From: Roseovarius indicus
GTDB lineage: Bacteria > Pseudomonadota > Alphaproteobacteria > Rhodobacterales > Rhodobacteraceae
DNA: 64,000 nt
NCBI RefSeq assembly: GCF_008728195.1
Contig: NZ_CP031599.1
Coordinates: forward strand, 310,001 to 374,000
Direction: 5' to 3'
Positions within the stretch are counted from its first letter, which is position 1. The number at the start of each line of letters is the position of its first letter. Both the position numbers and the translations under genes were made by a program. The notes beneath the pieces are model-generated. The model was not told the DNA's origin, did no database searches, and worked only from the letters and a program-made list of their open reading frames with translations. Positions 17,006-25,064 of the stretch are shown in pieces.

Positions 17006-17012
17006 CTTCGTG

Positions 17013-17303
17013 AAGATAGCCCAACTGCGCCGCCGAGATCTGCACCGCCTCGCCAGACCGGCTCACCGGCCAGATGAACTTGCCCGCCTCCAGGCGCTTC
17101 AGATAAAGCGACATGCCCACGCCATCATGCCACAGGATCTTGACCAGATCGCCCTTTCGGCCCCGGAAGCAGAAGATCTCCCCGGCATGCGGATCGCGCC
17201 CGAGACCCTCCTGCACCTGTAGCGCCAGCGTGTTCATGCCCCGCCTCATATCAGTGACGCCGCCCGCAATCCAAACCTTCACCCCCGCCGGAAACGCGAT
17301 CAT
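17013..17303 (-). pseudogene. tnpB: IS66 accessory protein TnpB, 5' part
   Basis: ATG at 17303 overlapping the tnpA stop (ATGA). The sequence reads MIAFPAGVKVWIAGG, TDMRRGMNTLALQVQ, then GEIFCFRGRKGDLVKILWHD and SAAQLGYL, the standard IS66 Orf2/TnpB. The recombinase cassette begins after GYL; the frame continues into it for a few codons to a stop at 16980 (HEGVSGYPRR is cassette-encoded). The native 3' end lies at 14472-14532. Loss of TnpB would disable transposition. Confidence 0.9.
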
Positions 17304-17707
17304 TGCCGGTCCACCACGGTCAGAATCCGGGCAAGCGCTTCGGGCTCCACGCCCACCGGCACGATGAGCCGGCGCCCATTCGGCAGGGTTATCTCAACCT
17401 GACAGTCCGGAGGCGGACAGGGATCAACCGGATTTGCCTGAGATGCGGGAACTCCCTTCGTCACGGTCACCGGCGCGAACGATACCGGGCGAGAAGAGCC
17501 AAGCTCACCGTTTCGATACTGCCGTCGCCAGGTGGTCAGCAGCGACCGGCAAATGCCATGCCGCCGCGCAGTGGCTGCCGCCTGGCGATGGCCGATAAAG
17601 CTTTCCTCCACTATGCGCAGTTTATCATCGTCTGACCAATACCTGCGGCGATCACCATCGGCAGCGGAAAGAACTTCGATTTGAGGGCGGTTGATAAAGT
17701 CGGACAT
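17300..17707 (-). CDS. tnpA: IS66 accessory protein TnpA
   Basis: 135-aa IS66 Orf1 with an IS3-like HTH: RRYWSDDDKLRIVEESF, then AAATARRHGICRSLLTTWRRQ (about residues 40-65). The C-terminal strand is VEITLPNGRRLIVPVGVEPEALARILTVV. It is a DNA-binding protein needed with TnpB and TnpC for transposition. Its start lies about 60 bp inside the right terminal repeat. It overlaps tnpB by 4 bp. Intact. Confidence 0.9.
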   Translation of the reverse strand: MSDFINRPQIEVLSAADGDRRRYWSDDDKLRIVEESFIGHRQAAATARRHGICRSLLTTWRRQYRNGELGSSRPVSFAPVTVTKGVPASQANPVDPCPPPDCQVEITLPNGRRLIVPVGVEPEALARILTVVDRQ

Positions 17708-17766
17708 AAGGTCGGACTTACCATCGGATCTATCCCGATATCAGGCGGCCGCCGCCGGAGGCTTAC

Positions 17767-17774
17767 TTTCGTGC
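17767..17774. repeat. Right 8-bp target duplication of the IS66 element
   Basis: TTTCGTGC, the exact copy of 9939-9946. Confidence 0.9.
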
Positions 17775-17790
17775 CGCCCCAGGTGCTCGT

Positions 17791-17847
17791 TTAGGCCACT
17801 TTTCGTTCGAAGGCGACCGGGCTTTTCCATCCCAATGCTGAGTGCCT
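17791..17847 (-). pseudogene. 3' stub of an IS3-family OrfB transposase
   Basis: The minus strand reads HSALGWKSPVAFERKVA and a stop (TAA at 17791-17793), the characteristic C-terminus of an IS3-family integrase-type transposase. It is cut upstream at about 17847, where the end of a second IS3-type element (TGATCAGCCCCGCCTGAG...) begins. It is a remnant only. Confidence 0.7.
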
Positions 17848-18035
17848 TTGATCAGCCCCGCCTGAGTGGTCCAATTTGATTGTTAGTGCATGATTGGCCT
17901 TTGGTCCATCTGGACGATGGTTTCCGGGGCCGGTGGGCGGTAGCCCAGAGCACTGTGTGGTCGCTTCGTGTTGTAGTGTTTCCTCCATTGTTCGATCAGG
18001 ATTTGTGCCTCACGCAGGCTGTAGAAGATTTCGCC
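17848..18035 (-). pseudogene. Fragment of a second IS3-family element
   Basis: The end sequence TGATCAGCCCCGCCTGAG starts at 17848. The minus-strand frame from about 18035 to 17883 reads GEIFYSLREAQILIEQW, KHYNTKRPHSALGYRPP and APETIV, the conserved tail of an IS3-family OrfB. The upstream part is lost at about 18035, where unrelated sequence starts. It shows repeated insertion and deletion at this spot before or after the IS66 insertion. Confidence 0.75.
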
Positions 18036-18212
18036 AAACTGCGGGGCCAGCGGCTCAGGGCAAAAGACTTCGACCGCCACGTTGCCGTGCTCTAGGCCCG
18101 CATAGCTGTCCTGCACGGCTACACTGTGCTCGGCATCCCGCTCGCGGAGGCTGTGAGAGTCTTTGTCTTGGACGAACGGCACGTGCCCAATTGGCGCGAC
18201 GGATGCTGAGTA
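18036..18212 (+). pseudogene. Degenerate transposase-like tail
   Basis: The plus-strand reading GQRLRAKDFDRHVAVL, in-frame TAG at about 18093, then ARIAVLHGYTVLGIPLAEAV and HVPNWRDGC with a stop at about 18210, looks like the degenerate C-terminus of a transposase. I cannot name the family with confidence. It lies between the IS3 fragments and the IS5-type gene. Confidence 0.25.
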
Positions 18213-18327
18213 ATCGGACCTGATAAATACACTCCGCGCGAAAACTCTAAGAGCCTGATCGGAAATGAGTTGGGTGAATTCAGCAGGTTATGATTCTGTT
18301 CGGTTGCACAACTGAACGGAGCTCGAA

Positions 18328-18787
18328 ATGGCCTGGACTGAACTCACCCGCAACCGATATGAACGCACCGCACCACGATATGCAAGTGATGTAACAGATG
18401 AGGAATGGGAGATTGTTGCACCACTCCTGCCCGGCGCTAACCCGCTTGGCAGGCCACGGGAGGTCGAACTTCGCCTTGTCTGGGACGCAATCCAATATGT
18501 TGCTGCATCGGGGTGCGCATGGTCGCTTTTACCGAAGGATTTTCCGCCTGTTTCGACCGTGCGTTATTATTTCTACGGTTGGCGTAACAACGGTCTGCTT
18601 GCTGAAATCAACCGTACGCTGGTTGCGACAGCGCGGCGGGCAGAAGGCCGGACCAGCGCGCCTACAGCCGGTGTGATCGACAGCCAGAGCGTGAAAACCA
18701 CTGAAAACGGCGGGGTTAGCGGCTATGATGCCGGTAAGCGGATCAAGGGCCGCAAGCGCCACATCATGACCGACACCTGTGGCCACC
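18328..18787 (+). pseudogene. IS5-family transposase, truncated after ~153 codons
   Basis: The N-terminal DUF4096-type domain (YASDVTDEEWEIVAPLLPG, then RLVWDAIQYVAASGCAWSLLP) and the first catalytic Asp region (GVIDSQSVKTTENGG, GYDAGKRIKGRKRHIMTDT) are intact. The reading stops matching at DTCGH, because the ISKra4-type element begins at 18788; the native continuation with the remaining catalytic residues is absent. Its left end is near 18251 (GAGCCTGATCGGAAATGAG). The truncated frame runs on into ISKra4 DNA to 19005 without meaning. Confidence 0.8.
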
Positions 18788-20226
18788 GGGAGTGGGCAAA
18801 ACCTGGGGGTCACGCGGCTCTTTGGTACGCGCCGGTTAGCCGACCGTCGAGAACCGCGGCGCGGACAACGGCCACGCGGTGGGCTCCCTTGGGCGACCAT
18901 CTCATGCGGCGGCGCTTGCCCATGCGGGTGTTCCCGATGTCGTCCACGCAGCCCTCTGCCCGGGACGAAGAAATCGGAAGACCCGCGCGGTACCGCCGAC
19001 CATAGTCGGTCAGGCTGTCCATGTTGTTTGCAAGGTATGAGTACAGATCGCGGCACCGGGCTTGCACTCGCCGGGCCGCATCAGTCGCCACGCGGTCATC
19101 TGTAGCCAGCCGCGTGCAATCGACCATCAACCATTGGAGACTGGTCGTGGCCGTTAGAACTTTTCCATGCCAAAGGTACCATCGCAGCGTTTCGGCGGGA
19201 CGTTTGAACAGCACTGGAATGCCGGAGAAGCCCCTGCTCTGCAGCAGGCCCTTTACGGCGTTCTCAACGTGCTGAATGCGCATCGAGATATGCCACCAGT
19301 CGAGAATGTGGCGAACCTTTCCACCGACGGCGACGCGCACGAGGTTCGGCAGGGCGGGTTCCCCGTCCGAAATCACCGTGACGGTTTGTTTGTGATCCCA
19401 ACCGAGAGCCCTCAAGTCCTGGCGAAGCTGGCTGGCAGGTGACAGGACTGCCTGCTGAACAAGGCCGAAGCGGCGGCACTTGTCGTGGCTTTCGATCTTG
19501 CCAACCACAACATCGAGGTGTCGCTTCTGGTATTCCGGTCGGCATCGGATATGCGCACCGTCCAGGAAAACCGTCAACGCAGACGCCTCTTCGGCGGCCG
19601 AAGGAATTACAGGCTGAGTCTGCTCGCTGTCGCAGATCTCCCGGGAGACTTTGCCCAGACGATTGCGCACCGATGTATTCACCTGCTTCGCGCAAGGCAG
19701 GAAGGTTTCCAGGATTCGTGCCGCTTCCCGGAAGGAATGCCGTGCCCCAAGTTCGGCCTGAAGGCGTTGCAGTTCCGGAGTCGACCGGTCCGGAAAAAAA
19801 TGAGCGAGTGGCGAAAGCGGTCCGCCCAGGACGTCGTCGGATTTTGTATCGCAGGCGCAGCGACGAATGCGCGGCGCCTTGACCTGGAACCTGCCGAAGA
19901 GGGTGTCGAGCACCCGAGGCCGATAATCATGTATGGCTCGGACCTCGTCGCAGTCAGGACATATTCTGCTGGCTTCGGAAACTTCCTCGATCTGGTCGAG
20001 CAGGATCGCATTCTGTAATTGCCCCAGGATCGTCTTCGCATCTTCGAGTAACAACCCGAACCCCTCAGGCTGCGTGCGTCGAAACGGGCGGGACAAACGG
20101 CCGAGAGGATGCCTCTTTGTGGTTCCGTTCTCAAAGGTCGTCTCGACTATAATCCGCACGTCCATGGCAGTTCCCCTCTCAATGAACCACCAACATACAC
20201 AGACACCCCCAGGTTTTGCCCACTCC
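18788..20226 (-). mobile_element. ISKra4-type insertion sequence with perfect 23-bp ends
   Basis: 1439-bp element. The left end (18788-18810, starting GGGAGTGGGCAAAACC) is the exact reverse complement of the right end (20204-20226) over 23 bp. It contains one transposase on the minus strand. No target duplication is visible (left flank GTGGCCACC, right flank GCCGTTGAT), and the left side truncates an IS5 gene. Either the family makes none here or the flanks were rearranged. Confidence 0.85.
18810..20165 (-). CDS. ISKra4-type transposase
   Basis: 451-aa transposase. A zinc-knuckle-like N-terminal region (RICPDCDEVRAIHDY, then RCAC) is followed by helical DNA-binding segments. The DDE-type core shows LTVFLDGAHIRCRPEYQ (about residue 210), TVISDGEPALPNLVR (about 280) and the C-terminal GLPISSSRAEGCVDDIGN (about 395-412), where the final catalytic Glu is expected. 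The combination and the 23-bp ends fit ISKra4-like elements. The ATG at 20165 lies inside the right end region. The frame is intact, so the element may be active. Confidence 0.8.
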   Translation of the reverse strand: MDVRIIVETTFENGTTKRHPLGRLSRPFRRTQPEGFGLLLEDAKTILGQLQNAILLDQIEEVSEASRICPDCDEVRAIHDYRPRVLDTLFGRFQVKAPRIRRCACDTKSDDVLGGPLSPLAHFFPDRSTPELQRLQAELGARHSFREAARILETFLPCAKQVNTSVRNRLGKVSREICDSEQTQPVIPSAAEEASALTVFLDGAHIRCRPEYQKRHLDVVVGKIESHDKCRRFGLVQQAVLSPASQLRQDLRALGWDHKQTVTVISDGEPALPNLVRVAVGGKVRHILDWWHISMRIQHVENAVKGLLQSRGFSGIPVLFKRPAETLRWYLWHGKVLTATTSLQWLMVDCTRLATDDRVATDAARRVQARCRDLYSYLANNMDSLTDYGRRYRAGLPISSSRAEGCVDDIGNTRMGKRRRMRWSPKGAHRVAVVRAAVLDGRLTGAYQRAA

Positions 20227-20276
20227 CGCCGTTGATTTCGTTGGATTTCTCATCTCACAATAAAGGGCTACGCGAC

Positions 20277-20502
20277 ACCAACTTTGGGCGGCGATATCGC
20301 AATGATCTTCCGATCTCCTCGTCCCGTGCTGAAGGCTGCGTGGACGACATCGGCAACACACGCATGGGAAAACGCCGACGCATGAGATGGTCACCCAAGG
20401 GCGCGCATCACGTTGCCATCGTGCGGGCCGCCGTTCTTGATGGGCAATTGACTGGCGCATACCGCAGAGCAGCAGCCTGACCCCCAAGTTTTGCCCACTC
20501 CC
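20277..20502 (+). pseudogene. Fragment of a second, opposed ISKra4-type copy
   Basis: The plus-strand frame GRRYRNDLPISSSRAEGCV continuing to LTGAYRRAAA (stop 20478-20480) is nearly identical to the C-terminus of the adjacent element's transposase. It is followed by the terminal repeat ending at 20502, one mismatch from the neighbour's. Only about 225 bp remain. It is inverted relative to the complete copy, and its own right end interrupts a gene reading from 20642. Confidence 0.8.
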
Positions 20503-20518
20503 TCGCGTCTCAGATTAA

Positions 20519-20642
20519 AGGGCAACGCGACACCGATCCAACTGATGGCGCGATGGGCGCGCAGTCCCATGGTTTCGGGGAAGCCTTCGCGAATGGCGCG
20601 TTGCTTTGCTTTCAAGGCTGCATGACCAAGACCGTTGTTCAT
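20519..20642 (-). pseudogene. 5' remnant of a gene downstream of the WYL regulator
   Basis: ATG at 20642, 22 bp after the WYL stop, reads ALKAKQRAIREGFPETMGL and then RAHRAISWIGVAL before it runs into the ISKra4 fragment near 20502-20519. I recall this N-terminal pattern from HEPN-like hypothetical proteins found beside WYL regulators, but I cannot confirm that. The spacing indicates an operon with the WYL gene. The protein is truncated to about 40 codons and is presumably non-functional, so the island may once have had another component. Confidence 0.5.
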
Positions 20643-20664
20643 AGCTTATTCCTGTTCGGTATCG

Positions 20665-21648
20665 TCATGGTAGAGCGTCGAAATCCGACCTCTGGTGGCC
20701 CGCAATCAATTCGCGCAATCCTGCTGGCGCCAATACGTCTACCTTGTCGCCCCATTGATAGAGGTGCCATGCCATTTCCAGCCAACCCGCTGCCGTGAAC
20801 CTGACGATCAGGCTGCCATCGTCCTGAGGTTCCACAACTTGCGTCGGGTGGAAACGGAATTCGGCGGCACGCTCTGCGGCTTCAGGTGTGAAGCGCCACA
20901 CGACTTCGCCATATTGTTCGGGGTCCTGATAGACACCAAACGCCTGAGCGGCATAGGTCACTAAGGAGAAACCCCAGGCCAGCTGAAAGCTCTCGTTCAG
21001 AACCTCCGCCTCATGAATCCGATCCATGCGGAAATTCAGAATGCCTTCTCCACGCGAGGGTTGGCGCGCGACGAGATAGCTGCGGTGCCCCAGCAGTATA
21101 CCGTGTGGCTCGATCACACGCGGTGCAGCGCCCTGAGCGCCATAGCAGACGCGCAGCCTGAAGGGACCGCGGAGCGCTTCGATGACAGCATCCGTCACGG
21201 CAGGCTTCAGTGTGACGGTAGGGCCTGGGCGCGTGACTTGTCCCAATCCAGCCAGCACTGCCTCTGCATCGGCTTCTGACCGAAGCGCGTCCCTCGGATT
21301 CAATCGCGCCAGCAGCCCGTCACGGAGATCCTCCAGAGCGCGTGAGTGCCGTATTCGCCCTTCATCGCGCGCGGTACGTGCCGCGATTTCCAACGCCTCG
21401 ATCGCCGTTTCCTGCCGGGGCTGCAGTCGGTCTGGCAAGGGTGCGTCCATCCGCCAGTAACGCCGTCTTTCCGCATCGTCTGCGGTCGAAACGTTCACGA
21501 AAGTTGCTTCGAGAGCCTCAGTCATCCGTTGAGCGGTGCGGTGCGACACATCGAACTCGGCGCAGATGTCCTCGAGGCTGACGCCACCTCGGCGAGAAGC
21601 CGCCATCTGGGCAAGGCGAAGCAAATCCTGCGCTTTTGCAAAAGACAT
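20665..21648 (-). CDS. WYL-domain transcriptional regulator
   Basis: 327-aa DeoR-like regulator: an N-terminal HTH (AQDLLRLAQMAASRRGG, then LEDICAEFDVSHRTAQRMTE, about residues 5-45), a WYL domain (about 145-215; motif HRSYLVARQPSRGEG), and a WCX C-terminal domain. The start at 21648 is supported by GGAGATCAA just upstream; an upstream in-frame ATG would overlap the opposite gene. WYL domains sense nucleic-acid or nucleotide ligands, and such regulators often repress defence operons. It is divergent from the helicase-nuclease gene with a 105-bp gap, so it probably controls that operon and itself. Confidence 0.88.
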   Translation of the reverse strand: MSFAKAQDLLRLAQMAASRRGGVSLEDICAEFDVSHRTAQRMTEALEATFVNVSTADDAERRRYWRMDAPLPDRLQPRQETAIEALEIAARTARDEGRIRHSRALEDLRDGLLARLNPRDALRSEADAEAVLAGLGQVTRPGPTVTLKPAVTDAVIEALRGPFRLRVCYGAQGAAPRVIEPHGILLGHRSYLVARQPSRGEGILNFRMDRIHEAEVLNESFQLAWGFSLVTYAAQAFGVYQDPEQYGEVVWRFTPEAAERAAEFRFHPTQVVEPQDDGSLIVRFTAAGWLEMAWHLYQWGDKVDVLAPAGLRELIAGHQRSDFDALP

Positions 21649-21753
21649 TTGATCTCCATGCCAGAAATTGACACCCTCGCACGGTATTGATGACCTAGCG
21701 GTCTGTCGAGGTGATTCCCTTGGAGATTGATTTGCATAGGTAATGGAGTAGCC

Positions 21754-24700
21754 ATGAGGGATCTCGACGGTCGCATATTCTTGTCCGCAACGGATCTCAT
21801 GCGCTTCACAGGCTGCGCACATGCGACCACCCTTGATCTGGCAAATATGCGCGGAACGGGCCCGGCGCCGGGAGACGACACCGAGGACGCAGCACTGTTG
21901 CAAAAGCAGGGCGATGCGCATGAGGCGGCGCACCTTGCACATCTCAAGGAGGCCGGGCGCACGGTCATGGAAATCGAGCGCGGCAAACTTGGCGAAAACG
22001 CCGAAGCCACGCGCGCGGCGCTCGCCGCTGGTCCGGATGTGGTGTTTCAGGGCGCGTTTCTGTCGGGGAACTGGGGCGGCTGGTCCGACTTCCTGGAGCG
22101 TGTTGAGACCCCCTCAGCGCTCGGACCGTTCAGCTACGAGGTGGCCGACACCAAACTGAAACGTCGGGCCGATCCCAAACATGTGCTTCAGCTGGTTCTG
22201 TATTCCGATCTGTTGGCGGAAATTCAGGGGGTGGTGCCCGAGTTTGCGCATGTCGAATTGGGCGACGGCACCCGCGCGACGCTGCGCCTGGCAGACTACG
22301 CGGCCTATGCACGGATGGCGCGCGAACGGCTGGAAGCTTTCGTCGCCGATCCGCAGCCGACACGCCCGGTGCCATGTGCTGATTGCGGTCTGTGCCGCTG
22401 GGCCGAACATTGCAACAGCGTCTGGCACGCCGAAGACAGCTTGTTCAATGTCGCCAACATCAGTCGTGGTCAGGTAAAGAAACTGGAAGCCGCGGGCGTT
22501 GACACATTGGAGGCTCTCTCGACGCTGGATCACCCAGTGCGCGGAATGGCCGAAAACACGCAGGCCCGTTTGGTCACTCAGGCCCGCCTGCAGCAAGCCC
22601 GCAAAACCGGGGAACCCGATTTCGAACTACGGGCACCCGAGCCCAGCAAGGGCTTCGACCTCTTGCCGGAACCACAGCCGGGCGACCTGTTCTATGACAT
22701 TGAAGGCGATCCGCACTACGAGGGCGGCCTAGAATATCTGCATGGCATCTGGTTCGACGAACAGTTCAAGGCGTTCTGGGCCCATGACCACGATGCCGAA
22801 GCGCGGGCATTGTCCGACTTGCTGGCGTTCTTTCGTACGCGGATTGCGGCGTATCCAAATGCGCGCATCTATCACTACGCGCCCTACGAGATCACAGCGC
22901 TGAAACGCCTGACCACCAAATATGGGATCGGAGAGGCCTTTCTCGACCGTTTGTTGAGGGAACGCCGCTTTGTGGATCTGTTCGCCGTCGTGCGCGGCGG
23001 GCTGATCGGATCGGAACCGAACTATTCCATCAAATCGATGGAGGCTTTCTACGACCGCAAGCGCGACGGTGAGGTCAAGACAGCGGGTGGCTCGGTCGTG
23101 GCCTATGAGCGCTGGCGCGAAACGCAGGACCAGCAGATTCTGGACGAGATCGAGGATTACAACCGCGTCGACTGTATCTCGACTGAGGAACTGCGCGACT
23201 GGCTGGTTGGCATCCGGCCTGTCGGCCCTTGGCCGACACTCGCCCCGGATGCAGGCGATAAAGAAGTCGAAGAGGACGCCGACACGCAAGCTCTGCGCAA
23301 CCTGCTGGGAGCATCATGCTTGCCCGCGGCGCGGCAGGATCTGCTGTTCAACCTCGGCGTCTTTCACAGCCGCGAGGTAAAGCCCGCGCAATGGGCCGTA
23401 TTCGATAGCGCTACGAAGGACGAAGATGATCTGCTCGATGATCTCGATGCACTTGGCGGGCTTGAAGCTTTGGGTCCTGTCGAACCCGTCAAGCGATCCT
23501 TCGCGCGCCGATACACCTATCCTGAACAGGAAACGAAACTGCGGAGCGGTAAGAAGGCGACGGTTCCGGTGTTCGACAGTCCCCCGACAACGGTCGGGAT
23601 CGAGTCCATGGATCGGCGGGCACGTGAGATCACGGTCAAAGCAGGTCCGGGCAAGGCCGACCTACTGGCGGGCCGGCTGACGCTGCATCCGGACTGGCCG
23701 ATCCAGACGGGCGTAATTGCCGCTGCTTTGCGTGACGTGATCGCCGATCAGTGTGGCGCGCGCCGGTATACGGCCGTAGATGACCTGCTGTCGCGCGCTG
23801 CACCGCGTCTGCGTTCTGGTGCAACGGGTGATCTTCTGGGCGGGGCAGATCCCGTAGCAGGCACTATTGCCGTGGTGAATGACATGGATGGAACGGTCCT
23901 GCCGATCCAGGGACCACCCGGTACTGGTAAGACCTACGTGAGCGCCCGCGCGATCCTGTCCCTTGTCCGCCAAGGGTTCCGAGTCGGAGTCGCTTCGAAC
24001 AGTCACGAGGCGATCCGCAATGTTCTGATGGGCTGTCTTCTTGCCCTCGAGGATGACGATCCCGACATCACGTTGGAAAACGCCGAACTGGCGCACAAGG
24101 TCGGCGGCGGTGAGGATGGGTATCCCGATGGATTTTTCGGGATCACCCGCGCGCAGTCAAACGACGACCCTGCGCTGACCGATGCCCATGTCGTGGGCGG
24201 CACCGCGTGGTTCTTCTCGCGCGACGAAAATGTGCAGGCGTTTGATTGGCTTTTCGTCGACGAGGCCGGCCAGGTTGGACTCGCAAACATGGCCGCCATG
24301 GGTCGTGCCGCGCGAAACATCGTCCTTGTGGGCGACCCACGCCAGTTGCCGCAGGTCATCCAGGGGGCACATCCCGAGCCTGCGAACCTGTCGTGCCTGG
24401 ACTGGATGTTGGGGGAGCATGCGACGGTTCCAGCCGACCGGGGCATCTTCCTTCCCACATCCCGGCGAATGCACCCTGACGTCTGCCGGTTTGTCTCGGA
24501 GCAGGTGTATGAAGGCCGACTGAGCAGTCATCCTGATACGGCCAATCAGGGCGTGACAGGCACTGCGCTCCCCGAAGCCGGAGCTTTCTGGGTGCCTGTC
24601 CTGCACGAGGGAAATGCCCAGATCGCACAGGAAGAAGTCGCGGCAATCGAAAAAATCGTCACTGAGTTACTTGGTGGAAGCTGGACGGAGAAGGACGGCA

Positions 24701-25047
24701 GCACGCGGTCAATGCGCGAGACGGACATCATCGTTGTCGCCCCGTATAACGCACAGGTAAACGCTCTCAGGGATGCCCTTCCATTGGGTGTCCGCGTTGG
24801 AACCGTGGACAAGTTTCAGGGACAAGAAGCACCGGTTTGCCTGGTTTCCATGACCGCATCTTCCGCTGAAGAAACCTCGCGCGGAATGGAGTTTCTGTTT
24901 TCGCTGAACCGCATCAATGTCGCGGTGTCACGCGCCAAGGGACTCGCATTGGCATTTGGAGCCCCGCGGTTGCGTGAGGCGAAGTGTAACACAGTTGAGC
25001 AAATGCGGCTGGTAAATACGCTGTGTGCTCTGCCATTGATCAAATAG
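21754..25047 (+). CDS. TM0106-type Cas4/RecB-like nuclease + DEDD exonuclease + SF1 helicase fusion
   Basis: 1097-aa multidomain enzyme. Residues ~10-225: PD-(D/E)XK RecB/Cas4-like nuclease with VADTKLKRR and QLVLYSDLL. The likely 4Fe-4S cluster ligands are Cys21, Cys211, Cys214 and Cys220 (CADCGLCRWAEHC). Residues ~310-480: RNase H-like DEDD exonuclease with LFYDIEGDP and EDYNRVDCISTEEL. Residues ~700-1080: SF1B helicase with Walker A QGPPGTGKT (about 720), DEAGQ (about 835), GDPRQLPQV, VGTVDKFQGQEA (about 1015) and NRINVAVSRAK. ATG 21754 follows TAATGGAG; it heads a three-gene operon. Predicted to unwind and degrade DNA or R-loop/RNA substrates. Confidence 0.88.
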   Translation: MRDLDGRIFLSATDLMRFTGCAHATTLDLANMRGTGPAPGDDTEDAALLQKQGDAHEAAHLAHLKEAGRTVMEIERGKLGENAEATRAALAAGPDVVFQGAFLSGNWGGWSDFLERVETPSALGPFSYEVADTKLKRRADPKHVLQLVLYSDLLAEIQGVVPEFAHVELGDGTRATLRLADYAAYARMARERLEAFVADPQPTRPVPCADCGLCRWAEHCNSVWHAEDSLFNVANISRGQVKKLEAAGVDTLEALSTLDHPVRGMAENTQARLVTQARLQQARKTGEPDFELRAPEPSKGFDLLPEPQPGDLFYDIEGDPHYEGGLEYLHGIWFDEQFKAFWAHDHDAEARALSDLLAFFRTRIAAYPNARIYHYAPYEITALKRLTTKYGIGEAFLDRLLRERRFVDLFAVVRGGLIGSEPNYSIKSMEAFYDRKRDGEVKTAGGSVVAYERWRETQDQQILDEIEDYNRVDCISTEELRDWLVGIRPVGPWPTLAPDAGDKEVEEDADTQALRNLLGASCLPAARQDLLFNLGVFHSREVKPAQWAVFDSATKDEDDLLDDLDALGGLEALGPVEPVKRSFARRYTYPEQETKLRSGKKATVPVFDSPPTTVGIESMDRRAREITVKAGPGKADLLAGRLTLHPDWPIQTGVIAAALRDVIADQCGARRYTAVDDLLSRAAPRLRSGATGDLLGGADPVAGTIAVVNDMDGTVLPIQGPPGTGKTYVSARAILSLVRQGFRVGVASNSHEAIRNVLMGCLLALEDDDPDITLENAELAHKVGGGEDGYPDGFFGITRAQSNDDPALTDAHVVGGTAWFFSRDENVQAFDWLFVDEAGQVGLANMAAMGRAARNIVLVGDPRQLPQVIQGAHPEPANLSCLDWMLGEHATVPADRGIFLPTSRRMHPDVCRFVSEQVYEGRLSSHPDTANQGVTGTALPEAGAFWVPVLHEGNAQIAQEEVAAIEKIVTELLGGSWTEKDGSTRSMRETDIIVVAPYNAQVNALRDALPLGVRVGTVDKFQGQEAPVCLVSMTASSAEETSRGMEFLFSLNRINVAVSRAKGLALAFGAPRLREAKCNTVEQMRLVNTLCALPLIK

Positions 25048-25064
25048 AACGAAAGAGGAAATGC

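Larger units (their letters stand above)
14533..17012 (-). mobile_element. Compact serine-recombinase cassette inserted in IS66 tnpB
   Basis: About 2.48 kb of DNA separates the two halves of tnpB, with boundaries good to about 3 bp. The recombinase stop (14535) lies within 3 bp of one end. The first ATG of the DUF5372-like gene (17005) lies within about 10 bp of the other, so the whole cassette is coding. Near the two ends are inverted GATACCCCC motifs (14546-14554, and its complement GGGGGTATC at 16988-16996), likely recombinase half-sites. No target duplication is evident, as expected for serine-recombinase integration. Confidence 0.8.
9947..17766 (-). mobile_element. IS66-family element interrupted by two other mobile elements
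   Basis: Terminal inverted repeats begin GTAAGCATCCGGCG (from 9947) and, on the opposite strand, GTAAGCCTCCGGCG (ending at 17766). They are flanked by the perfect 8-bp duplication TTTCGTGC. Genes run on the minus strand in canonical order: tnpA (17300-17707), tnpB (split: 17013-17303 and 14472-14532), tnpC (split: 13737-14411 and 10200-11143), then a small passenger ORF. Removing the recombinase cassette (about 14533-17012) and the IS21-family element plus one duplication restores continuous tnpB and tnpC. The core element would be about 2.7 kb. Both inserts lie inside it, so they arrived after the IS66 ancestor formed, or inactivated it after it landed here. Confidence 0.92.

Noticed and set aside
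18788..19005. Continuation of the IS5-type transposase frame past 18787
   Set aside because: The sequence after DTCGH belongs to the ISKra4-type terminal repeat and has no similarity to the expected IS5 C-terminus.
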